27,887 nt of DNA from a virus, in the IMG/VR virus record IMGVR_UViG_3300037346_000373, positions 1 to 27,887 of that record; one strand, 5' to 3'. Under the pieces are notes generated by a model. The model was not told the DNA's origin. It saw only the letters and a program-made list of their open reading frames with translations, and searched no databases. The translations under genes were made by a program, and so were the position numbers. Positions within the stretch are counted from its first letter, which is position 1, and every line of letters begins with the position of its first letter. Of this stretch, positions 6,948 to 14,448 are shown one piece after another.

Positions 6948-9900
6948 ATGAATCGTTGGGAACATATATACTTTTTTGATAAAAATGGTAAGTATCATAA
7001 TTTTGACTATGATAAGACCCTTGATATGTGGTCAGGAAATATTTATTTACCTGAAGTATCTACTGGTTTATTTGAAGTAGGTCAATTATTTATTTTACAG
7101 GAATTTATACAAGCATCTTCGGGTACTAAGAAATTTGGTTACCCACATTCATATGAACCTCACCCAGTAACTGGTGTATCAGGTAGCACTGGTGATAATG
7201 GTACTTGTGATTGGATTGTTGAATGGGAAACATCAGATCCTGAAGATATATTTTTGTTTCAGTTTAATCAATATTTTAGCACAGGTACACAGTCTTCTCT
7301 AGAAATTGAAGTTACTGGACCACCGTTAATAAAGTATGATGAAATTAGTATACCATTGGATTATGACCCTCTACAGGTAATTGATTCAAATGATTATATG
7401 ATCACTAACGATATAAGATCTGAGATTATTCAAATTAATTTTACCATCAATTCAAATGAAGAAAATACATTTAAGAGAACTTTAGTAATTAGAGATGAAT
7501 GTACAGGTACGACGATTGGTAAATTCGTAGTTTATGCTGAAACTATAGGAGAAGACGAAAGACTTAAGGTTATGACCGAGAATTTAGGTTATAATATATC
7601 GATGGATGATAGTTTAATATTTAGGGATACTAATATTTATGAACAATATCCAAACTTTATTGAAATAAACAGAAAGAGAAAAGAATTAATGATGGAGGGT
7701 CATAACATATACCCTTATATTGGTTCTTATAAAGGTCTTATTAACGCTATTAAGTTTTTTGGATATAATAATTTACAGGTAAAGGAGTTTTGGAAAAATG
7801 TTAACAAATCTTCTCCTAGATATGGAAAGTATGTTCAATCAAATCCTATTAATATATTTGACCCACAGGTTAACTATAATGATATGTCTATAACATTACC
7901 TAATAAGAATTTTAGAAAAACTAATATGTTTAGTTTGATCTATAAAATCAATAAGGTAAAGGAAGGACAATATGATTTTCAAGATCTACCTCTAACCGAA
8001 GAAGTTTTTGATTTTACAATAGAAGAGGTATTAATTAAACTATTTGGTTTAAAAAGAAAGCTTGAAAAAGATTTTTTACCACTAAATGCTCACATTAAGG
8101 ATATTACTGGTGAGGCTGATTTTTTTGGTTCTACTATTATTACTAATACTATAAGTAGAAATGATAAGAGAAATATAAATGCAGGTGTACCTGTAGATTT
8201 TAAAGTATCACCAGAATCATGTGTTTACCTTGAAGATCTTAGATCATTTACAGATTTTTGTTTTATTGAAGATGCTGTTGTTGGGAATGCTGTTGTTGGT
8301 TTATGTAATGCATTTATTGGACCTTTAGTAATTTCTTCAGGTGAAGATTCTTCTTCAAGAAATTTATTATTAGGACCGTATACGCCAGGTGATCTATTAC
8401 CACCATCACCATTTGGACCTGACCTTAATAATGTATTAGGTACACCGGTTGGTGGTCAGTCTTTTACTATCGCAGAAATAGCGGATGTATATTTAGCTTA
8501 TTTTAGTAGATATTCTCCTAACCTAAATAGAATTGGCGATGCTATTAATGGGTATTCCTCGCTGTACTTACCAGATAGACCGGGTATACCTGTAGGTGCT
8601 CATATAGTTTTAGAAAATGATAGCTTTCAAAACTTAACATGGAGCAATATTGGTATGACATTTGATCAGGTATCTAATGCAAATAAATTTCATACATTTG
8701 ATTTATATCCGCAAGTAGCAAGTGTAGGTGATACGTTTATCATCAATGATCCAATCACAAATACCGGTGCAACATACACTGCTCAGGTTGGGGATAATGA
8801 TACAGACGTTAGGAATGCTCTATATAACCAATTAATGATACTAAAGAGTAATTTTGTTTTACCCTGGTTACACTGGGATATTTCACAAATTAATTTACCA
8901 GTTAGTGGTGATGTAATTAGAATTTTTGGTAGTGATACACAGCGTATAAATACTAGAGTTATCAGGACGCCTATTAGTGGTGCCATGTTTGATAAATTTG
9001 ACAATCCTGGTGAAATCTTATATACTTGGGGTAGTATTGAAAGCGGTAACTTTAGTGAAATTCAATGGGTTGTATTTAAAGAGGAGACTGAAATTTCACC
9101 TGAATATTTTTTTACAATAAGAGGACCAATCAATCAATATAAATCATTACCTATGACATTACCTTATGTTGGTAATTATAATGTAGAAATGAGATTATAT
9201 GATATGTTTAATAATATATCATCTCTGGTTAAGTCTGATGTTATTTGTATTGAATCTAAAGAAGTCGAATATTCAGGATGGTATCAAGCAAGAAAGGAAA
9301 CATATACATGGGCTAATGAAGGGAAGTGGCAGTGGAATGATTATGGGTCATCTTGGAATTTAGCTATTGAACCTAGTGTAACATGGGATGATGAAACACC
9401 AAGTTTATATGAATCTCTTGATCGTGTTAATGCAATATTAAATAATTTTGGTTTAGGAGTATCACCTAACTTTACATTACTCAATTTTCAAGATAATGGA
9501 TCTGCTAGTTTTACAGGACCATATTTTTGGAGTAACTTAAAAAGTGGTACCTGGAACGATTCATATCATTTATGGTGGGATTTAACCGCAGTTACTGGTG
9601 ATACACCTGCATTTTTTCAATTTAAAGAAATTGAACAAAATACTTATCTTAGAATTGTGGATCTTAAAGGTGATATTGGTACTTTTTATTTTAATCAAAA
9701 TATAATAACATTAGCACAAGCTGCTAGTGAATTAAATTTAAGCAAAGATTCTATCATAAATAAATATGTATATAATGTAGTATATGATGCTACGTATGGG
9801 CAGAAATTCATACAAGCAGTATCTAGATATTTTGGAGCTTACGGTGATTGGATTGATGTTGATATAGTTGATGTCAATGATAATAGAATTTGTGCATCTA

Positions 9901-10283
9901 CTGGAGTCACTGGTAATACTGGAGTCACGGGTAATACTGGAGTCACGGGTAATACTGGTTGCCAAAGTCTTATTTATAGAAAAGGTCTTCACTATTCAAG
10001 TAATCCATCATGGAATACTGCTAGATTTATTAATGATGGGATAACATTACCTAAGTTAACATGGATAATGTTTGTTTATGATAAATGTAAAATAAATGGT
10101 AAGGATAAACCTAAGTGGACTATAAGAAATACTTCTAATCCTAATGTGCCTGATATATATTTTGAGAGTAAGTATTTAACTTATTTGTTTCAGGACTCTG
10201 GTAAATATGAAATAGGTTTAGAACTTACTGATTCTAATGGGAATAAATATAAAAATGAAAGAAACATTCTAATAATAAAATAA
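6948..10283 (+). CDS. Giant baseplate wedge-like protein (gp7-like by position and size) with collagen-like tracts
   Basis: The product is 1111 residues; T4 gp7 is about 1030 and also follows gp6. A conserved-looking segment 'IYPYIGSYKGLINAIKFFGY' (about 254-273) resembles part of large phage tail/baseplate proteins. Two interruptions are collagen-like, with Gly every third residue: GVSGSTGDNGTC (76-87) and GVT/GNT triplets (about 985-1004). Each is followed at once by Cys. Segments around 690-760 and 1010-1111 look like Ig/PKD-type beta domains ('GKYEIGLELTDSNGN' near the end). A Trp-rich stretch lies near 785-830. The gene starts one base after the previous stop. The gp7 assignment is inferred from order and length; a fibre or adhesin attached to the wedge is the alternative. 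Confidence 0.6.
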   Translation: MNRWEHIYFFDKNGKYHNFDYDKTLDMWSGNIYLPEVSTGLFEVGQLFILQEFIQASSGTKKFGYPHSYEPHPVTGVSGSTGDNGTCDWIVEWETSDPEDIFLFQFNQYFSTGTQSSLEIEVTGPPLIKYDEISIPLDYDPLQVIDSNDYMITNDIRSEIIQINFTINSNEENTFKRTLVIRDECTGTTIGKFVVYAETIGEDERLKVMTENLGYNISMDDSLIFRDTNIYEQYPNFIEINRKRKELMMEGHNIYPYIGSYKGLINAIKFFGYNNLQVKEFWKNVNKSSPRYGKYVQSNPINIFDPQVNYNDMSITLPNKNFRKTNMFSLIYKINKVKEGQYDFQDLPLTEEVFDFTIEEVLIKLFGLKRKLEKDFLPLNAHIKDITGEADFFGSTIITNTISRNDKRNINAGVPVDFKVSPESCVYLEDLRSFTDFCFIEDAVVGNAVVGLCNAFIGPLVISSGEDSSSRNLLLGPYTPGDLLPPSPFGPDLNNVLGTPVGGQSFTIAEIADVYLAYFSRYSPNLNRIGDAINGYSSLYLPDRPGIPVGAHIVLENDSFQNLTWSNIGMTFDQVSNANKFHTFDLYPQVASVGDTFIINDPITNTGATYTAQVGDNDTDVRNALYNQLMILKSNFVLPWLHWDISQINLPVSGDVIRIFGSDTQRINTRVIRTPISGAMFDKFDNPGEILYTWGSIESGNFSEIQWVVFKEETEISPEYFFTIRGPINQYKSLPMTLPYVGNYNVEMRLYDMFNNISSLVKSDVICIESKEVEYSGWYQARKETYTWANEGKWQWNDYGSSWNLAIEPSVTWDDETPSLYESLDRVNAILNNFGLGVSPNFTLLNFQDNGSASFTGPYFWSNLKSGTWNDSYHLWWDLTAVTGDTPAFFQFKEIEQNTYLRIVDLKGDIGTFYFNQNIITLAQAASELNLSKDSIINKYVYNVVYDATYGQKFIQAVSRYFGAYGDWIDVDIVDVNDNRICASTGVTGNTGVTGNTGVTGNTGCQSLIYRKGLHYSSNPSWNTARFINDGITLPKLTWIMFVYDKCKINGKDKPKWTIRNTSNPNVPDIYFESKYLTYLFQDSGKYEIGLELTDSNGNKYKNERNILIIK
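9901..9954 (+). repeat. Three tandem 18-bp units encoding TGVTGN
   Basis: The unit CTGGAGTCACGGGTAATA is repeated three times in frame at 9901-9918, 9919-9936 and 9937-9954; only the first copy differs (T for G at one position). A partial fourth copy follows (CTGG). It encodes collagen-like Gly-x-Thr triplets inside the 1111-residue protein. The near identity of the copies implies recent expansion, probably by slippage. Confidence 0.9.
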
Positions 10284-10292
10284 AAAAAAACA

Positions 10293-10952
10293 ATGATTGG
10301 AATATATGCAATAACTAATACGATTAACAACAAGGCCTATATTGGCTCTGCTGTTAATGTTGAGCGCAGATGGGCAAAGCATATATTTGGTTTAAATAAA
10401 AACATTCACCTGAATAAAAAATTACAAAATTCTTGGAATAAATATGGAGCTGATTTGTTCAACTTTATTGTGATTGAAGAATTAGAGGACAAGAATAACT
10501 TAGTTGAACGAGAGCAATATTATATGGATAATAGTAAAGTAGAACTTCTAAATATTCGGATTATTGCTAAGTCTAACTTAGGACTGAAGCACTCAAGCAA
10601 AACCAAAGATAGTATGAGGCAAGCTAGGTTAACATATTTCAAGAATAACCCTGATGCAAAAATTGCTATAGGTAAAGTAATGAAAGAAAAACCAAATAAA
10701 CCTTGGTTAGGTAAAACTGGTCCTAATAAGAATAAAAAAATGTCTGATTTACAAAAAAGCAAATTAAGTTATGCTAAAGTAACAAAAGGTATTTTACAAT
10801 ATGATAAAAAAAATAACTTTATAAAGAAATGGAATACCATGACCGATTTGCAAATCGCAGGGTTTCATAACAGTTGTATTCTTAGAGTTTGTAAAGGTGA
10901 AAGAAAAACCCACAAAGGGTTTAAGTGGGCAAAAGAAATTTCGAATAAATAA
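10293..10952 (+). CDS. GIY-YIG homing endonuclease with NUMOD modules
   Basis: A 219-residue free-standing endonuclease. The GIY-YIG nuclease domain spans about 1-92: 'GIY' at 3-5, 'YIG' at 16-18, the catalytic Arg in 'ERRW' (24-27) and a Glu in 'EREQYY' (72-77). Next comes a NUMOD3-like DNA-binding motif (96-112, 'NLGLKHSSKTKDSMRQAR') and a NUMOD1-like helix-turn-helix at the end (about 167-213, 'ILQYDK...FIKKW' to 'KGFKWAKE'). Such enzymes cut a site in genomes that lack the gene, and repair copies the gene in. It is intact, sits between two structural genes with a 9-base gap upstream, and is probably selfish rather than part of the tail. No intron is evident around it. Confidence 0.9.
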   Translation: MIGIYAITNTINNKAYIGSAVNVERRWAKHIFGLNKNIHLNKKLQNSWNKYGADLFNFIVIEELEDKNNLVEREQYYMDNSKVELLNIRIIAKSNLGLKHSSKTKDSMRQARLTYFKNNPDAKIAIGKVMKEKPNKPWLGKTGPNKNKKMSDLQKSKLSYAKVTKGILQYDKKNNFIKKWNTMTDLQIAGFHNSCILRVCKGERKTHKGFKWAKEISNK

Positions 10953-10989
10953 TAAAATAACAAATAACAATGAAAAATAAAAACAAATC

Positions 10990-11643
10990 ATGGCGATATC
11001 AGTAACAGAAATATTAGGAACAGATTCCTTATCCGGATCAAGACTAGTAATTAATGATAACTTTAATATTCTTGCTAGCGAGATTAATGCAATGGAGGTT
11101 TATTTTAACCCAACAGCAGGTACTATAACTAATCTTAATGATGTTAAAACAGAATCATTAAGAGTAGGATTAAGTACAGTCTTGCTTGATATCAATGCAA
11201 ACACATTTAATATATTGACACGTGTCAATATGAGTGGAAACCTTAATCTTAATGATTGTGGTTTATTTAGAAATGATATTGATCCACAGACATTAAACGA
11301 TACTTTCGCTGGTCCTTCAATGACAATCGGAGTTGGTACTAGTAATGCAATTCCGCCGTACACTGTTGAAAGAGTCGGTAACGCATCAACTGGTACACTT
11401 ACCGTTGAACTTAATGATGGCGCTATCGGTCAAGAGATATTTTTTGTATATTCTGTTGCATCTACTGGCGTAGTTGAAATTACAGGTGCAATTGATCCTA
11501 TTATACTTGACGGTGGTACAAGCCCAGGTGCAAGCATACAATTAAATGCAAAAGGTCAATCTGTTCATTTACTTTGTATCGATGATGGTACAGGTAATGG
11601 TGATTGGTATGTAGTAGGTGGCGATGGATATACAATAGTATAA
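10990..11643 (+). CDS. Virion structural protein with fibre-type N-terminal motif, 217 aa
   Basis: The N-terminus has 'DSLSGSRLVINDNFNILASE' (11-30), a short motif ('S....IN.NF..L') that recurs in the collar fibre at 22986 and that I associate with the virion-binding end of phage baseplate or fibre proteins. The rest is beta-rich and Gly/Thr/Asn-rich, without Lys-rich or catalytic motifs. The C-terminal half ('GTGNGDWYVVGGDGYTIV' at the end) resembles trimeric fibre heads. It is trapped between two homing endonuclease genes, which often sit next to conserved structural genes. ATG at 10990 is chosen because it begins the motif-bearing frame. A short baseplate fibre or connector is the best guess. 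Confidence 0.65.
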   Translation: MAISVTEILGTDSLSGSRLVINDNFNILASEINAMEVYFNPTAGTITNLNDVKTESLRVGLSTVLLDINANTFNILTRVNMSGNLNLNDCGLFRNDIDPQTLNDTFAGPSMTIGVGTSNAIPPYTVERVGNASTGTLTVELNDGAIGQEIFFVYSVASTGVVEITGAIDPIILDGGTSPGASIQLNAKGQSVHLLCIDDGTGNGDWYVVGGDGYTIV

Positions 11644-11657
11644 TAAAAAGAAAACAG

Positions 11658-12215
11658 ATGAAAAAGAATTACTATACATATTGTATAATAAACTTAGTGA
11701 ACGATAAAAAATATATAGGTTCAAGAGAAACTATATTAAATCCTAGTGATGATTTAGGTAAACTTTATTTTTCAAGTTCATCAGATAAAGAATTTATAAT
11801 TGACCAAAAAGAAAAGCCAAGTAATTATAAATATGATATTTTTAAAACCTTTACATCGCGAGAAGACGCTGATATACATGAATCTAATTTACATAATGAA
11901 TATGAAGTAGATAAAAATCCAATATTCTATAATAGATCAAGACAAACAATAAATAAATTCCGATATGATCCTACTGGTACAAAATTATCGAGGGAAACTA
12001 AAGCAAAAATATCTGAATCATTAAAAGGGCGACTTGTTTCAAAAGAAACTAGACAAAAATTAAGAAATGCGAATTTAGGGAAGAAATTAACCGGAACTTG
12101 TAAACTTAAACTATCAGTAGCTCATATAGGAATGCTTCATTCAGAAGAGACAAAAAAGAAGATGTCAACATCTAGAAAAAACGTATCGGTAACTTTGCAC
12201 CTTCATTTGGAATGA
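11658..12215 (+). CDS. GIY-YIG-type homing endonuclease, frameshifted and missing its zinc finger in frame 0
   Basis: The start at 11658 is preferred over an in-frame ATG at 11604, which would overlap the upstream gene; from 11658 the protein opens directly with the nuclease domain. Residues 4-22 ('YYTYCIINLVNDKKYIGS') are a variant GIY-YIG pair. 'HESNLHNEYEVDKNP' (74-88) carries the likely catalytic Glu, and NUMOD3-like repeats ('S.ET..K.S.SLKG', 'S.ETRQKLRNANLGKK', 'SEETKKKMS') follow at about 111-170. After residue 174 the frame 0 tail is only NVSVTLHLHLE. Shifting by -1 at the A6 run 12176-12181 restores 45 residues with a zinc finger. Frame 0 gives 185 residues; the shifted fusion gives 220, close to the 219 of the neighbouring endonuclease. 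It could be a decaying gene, a programmed -1 frameshift or a sequencing indel. Confidence 0.8.
   Translation: MKKNYYTYCIINLVNDKKYIGSRETILNPSDDLGKLYFSSSSDKEFIIDQKEKPSNYKYDIFKTFTSREDADIHESNLHNEYEVDKNPIFYNRSRQTINKFRYDPTGTKLSRETKAKISESLKGRLVSKETRQKLRNANLGKKLTGTCKLKLSVAHIGMLHSEETKKKMSTSRKNVSVTLHLHLE
12176..12182 (+). other. Putative -1 frameshift heptamer A AAA AAC
   Basis: In the frame of the endonuclease the heptamer reads as the third base of AGA, then AAA, then AAC. This is the X XXY YYZ phase needed for a simultaneous -1 slip. The codon read next after slippage is CGT at 12182, which leads into the zinc-finger frame. I see no clear stimulatory hairpin just downstream, and A AAA AAC is weaker than A AAA AAG in E. 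coli. Confidence 0.45.
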
Positions 12216-12319
12216 AACATAAGAGAAAGGAATGCCCTTACTGTAATAAAGACGTTAGTATAAATGTGTATAGTAGATTTCATAATGATAATTGTAAACA
12301 AAAGAATAGTATAGTATGA
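12182..12319 (+). pseudogene. Out-of-frame zinc-finger C-terminus of the second homing endonuclease
   Basis: Read in the -1 frame from 12182, this stretch gives 45 residues, including 'ECPYCNKDVS' and 'RFHNDNCK'. The C-x2-C and H-x4-C pairs are the zinc finger typical of the end of phage homing endonucleases. It has no start codon suited to independent expression at its beginning. Its TGA (12317-12319) overlaps the ATG of the next gene as ATGA, as expected if this was the native end of the endonuclease. It is either a detached 3' fragment or the product of frameshifting. Confidence 0.75.
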
Positions 12320-14427
12320 CAACGCCCTTAATTAAAACACCACAAGCCGATGGAGGAACGTTTTACACGTTTTCTTCAGCAGCAAGAGACCTTTCAAAGA
12401 CTCTAAATAATGAGAATCTTAGATTAGTCTTTTCTAAGTTTGTGCTTCTTAATATTCCAGATTTTGATAGATTAGATACTAACACATTTAGTAACTTTCA
12501 AAATTACATGCAGTTTGATACTATTGATGGTATGATTCAAAACGGTGGATTAAAGGGAGATCCTAACGTGAATTGGACTGAAAGTTTACAAAATTACGCG
12601 TTTAACTTAGAGGAATTAATTTTAAGTAATTCAGGTTATGACAATACTGCCCGTAGATCTGTTGCAGAGAGAGTGTTCTTCAAATGGTTAAAAGAAACTG
12701 GGGCAATTAGATTTAGGAAGGCAACTAATTTAGAAAGGAGTGGATTAGTAACAGGTGATGTTTATGTCGAAGAAGATGAAAAACCAACCGGGCCAACACA
12801 ATATCGTAGGGTGGTCAAATACGTTGGTGATATTGATATTGTAAACAATGTTGATAGAGCTGGTGAAGCATATACTGAACTATATATCAATGTCCCTACA
12901 GAGGTAGGTAATACTCCTACTATCATCTTTGATACTATTTCTGATAATAACTATCAGCCTAGTCTAAAAATAATCGGAAATGATGAATATATCCAAGGAA
13001 GAGGTACTAATACTATCCACCCACAAGGTTTAGATATTTTTGCATTTTATGATTATGATCAACCGTTATTAGGAGATGGGCCTGCAGGTTACACAGATCC
13101 TACTGCAAATTGGATGGATGAACCAACACCACCAATTACAACTGATGCATATTTTACAGAGCCAATTACATTTGATGATTCTCTTAACGATGATATTAGA
13201 AAATATCCTGCTGACTATGGTAGTCCTGCTGGTTTTAGTGGAGTTGCATATAGAAGAAGTAGATTAGATGGTATTTCAGTTGACTTTAATCCTAATCATT
13301 ATCAACAAATAGTACAAGACCCAACGGTTTCAACGATACAGCAATTCAATGGAACTGACCTTTCATCAACTTTTGAATTTAATACTGTTTTAGTTTATTA
13401 CGATCTTGTTGATTCAAGTAATTCTGCTAATAATACAACAAACCTATATGGTTTGCTAATGTTAGATAATATTACACCAACAACTGATGGTGGGTTTATG
13501 CAGAGATACCCAAAACATAAACCAAATAGAGTAACAGGTCAAAACGGTAATAGTTATGGCTTTAAAATTAATTTAAGATTTGACGCATCGCCAGGTACAT
13601 CTGGTGTTGATACTATAATCAATGACTATAACACATTTTCTATGGGACTGTTTGTTGACGCAACAACCCAATTACAAGAATCTGCCAAAATATTTCAAAG
13701 ACAGCAAATAGAATTACGTTTACTTGAACAAAAAGTACAAGGTTTAGAAAATAGCATAAGTGTAGTAGGTACAGTTTCTTCATTACAGGATCAAATTAAT
13801 AGTTTACAAAGACAGTTTGACAATGCATCGCTATCAATGGCAAACGGTACTACCCTATTGGATCTTATTGCAAAAAATGCTGATGAAATACAATCATTAG
13901 CCAATGGCAATATATCTACAACATTACAGTATAACACTGATGTACTAAGAGCAGGGCCTGGTATTGTATTAAATAAAAATACCCCAAATATAGTTAGAGT
14001 TGATATGATAACCCAACAGTATGAGTTTATGATACCTTTTGATGAAAATGGAAATGAGGTTAATTTTAACAATCCAGTTGATCTTAATGCAGCTACGCCA
14101 AATATATTTACATATTTGGTTCCATTCACTAACATGCTAAGAATCAATACAATTAATACCGCAAGTGGTGATTTATCAATATATGTTGATGATAGTTCAA
14201 TTCAATGGAAAAAAGGACAAACTATAAGATTAACATTTAACAGTGATCTTGCTATAGGTTCATATAACATAAGAATCTTTACCGATTCTACAAATAGGCT
14301 TAACCAAGGAGTTTACGGCGTGACAATTGCTGCAATTCCAAATATAGAGATAAGCACTAAACCTATCATCGAGCTGGTATGCACAGAACAAGGCGTACTT
14401 AGTTTCGTATATGATATTATCAAATAA
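12316..14427 (+). CDS. Large virion structural protein, 703 aa (baseplate/tail)
   Basis: A 703-residue acidic protein. The N-terminal 170 residues are mixed helix and strand ('ARDLSKTLNNENLRLVFSKF' at 23-42). The middle is loop- and beta-rich with many Asp, Pro, Thr and Asn. A helical heptad-rich stretch at about 455-510 ('QQIELRLLEQKVQGLENSI', then 'SSLQDQINSLQRQFDNASL') is a convincing coiled coil, probably trimeric. The last 150 residues are beta-rich. A rod joining two globular parts suits a baseplate peripheral or fibre-connecting protein such as T4 gp8 to gp10, but no motif fixes the identity. Its ATG overlaps the stop of the -1-frame endonuclease tail, so its translation was probably once coupled to that reading frame. 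Confidence 0.6.
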   Translation: MTTPLIKTPQADGGTFYTFSSAARDLSKTLNNENLRLVFSKFVLLNIPDFDRLDTNTFSNFQNYMQFDTIDGMIQNGGLKGDPNVNWTESLQNYAFNLEELILSNSGYDNTARRSVAERVFFKWLKETGAIRFRKATNLERSGLVTGDVYVEEDEKPTGPTQYRRVVKYVGDIDIVNNVDRAGEAYTELYINVPTEVGNTPTIIFDTISDNNYQPSLKIIGNDEYIQGRGTNTIHPQGLDIFAFYDYDQPLLGDGPAGYTDPTANWMDEPTPPITTDAYFTEPITFDDSLNDDIRKYPADYGSPAGFSGVAYRRSRLDGISVDFNPNHYQQIVQDPTVSTIQQFNGTDLSSTFEFNTVLVYYDLVDSSNSANNTTNLYGLLMLDNITPTTDGGFMQRYPKHKPNRVTGQNGNSYGFKINLRFDASPGTSGVDTIINDYNTFSMGLFVDATTQLQESAKIFQRQQIELRLLEQKVQGLENSISVVGTVSSLQDQINSLQRQFDNASLSMANGTTLLDLIAKNADEIQSLANGNISTTLQYNTDVLRAGPGIVLNKNTPNIVRVDMITQQYEFMIPFDENGNEVNFNNPVDLNAATPNIFTYLVPFTNMLRINTINTASGDLSIYVDDSSIQWKKGQTIRLTFNSDLAIGSYNIRIFTDSTNRLNQGVYGVTIAAIPNIEISTKPIIELVCTEQGVLSFVYDIIK

Positions 14428-14448
14428 ATAATAAAAGCATCTAAATAA

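Noticed and set aside
9901-9954. Tandem repeat considered as a CRISPR array or iteron
   Set aside because: The units are adjacent without spacers, in frame, and encode a collagen-like tract, so coding explains them fully.
10970-11005. 11-codon leader frame overlapping the start of the 217-residue gene
   Set aside because: A leader peptide is conceivable, but the sequence is a plain A-rich run and the ATG appears fortuitous.
11604-11657. Upstream in-frame ATG for the second homing endonuclease
   Set aside because: It would overlap the preceding structural gene by 40 bases and add 18 residues with no family support; the ATG at 11658 opens directly with the nuclease domain.
11825-11835. TATAAATA, the T4 late promoter box
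   Set aside because: It lies inside the second endonuclease coding region and not before other genes, so it is most likely chance.
13791-14147. Open frame of 118 codons on the minus strand inside the 703-residue gene
   Set aside because: It is antisense shadow of a coiled-coil and beta-rich coding region, with no motif and no neighbours on that strand.
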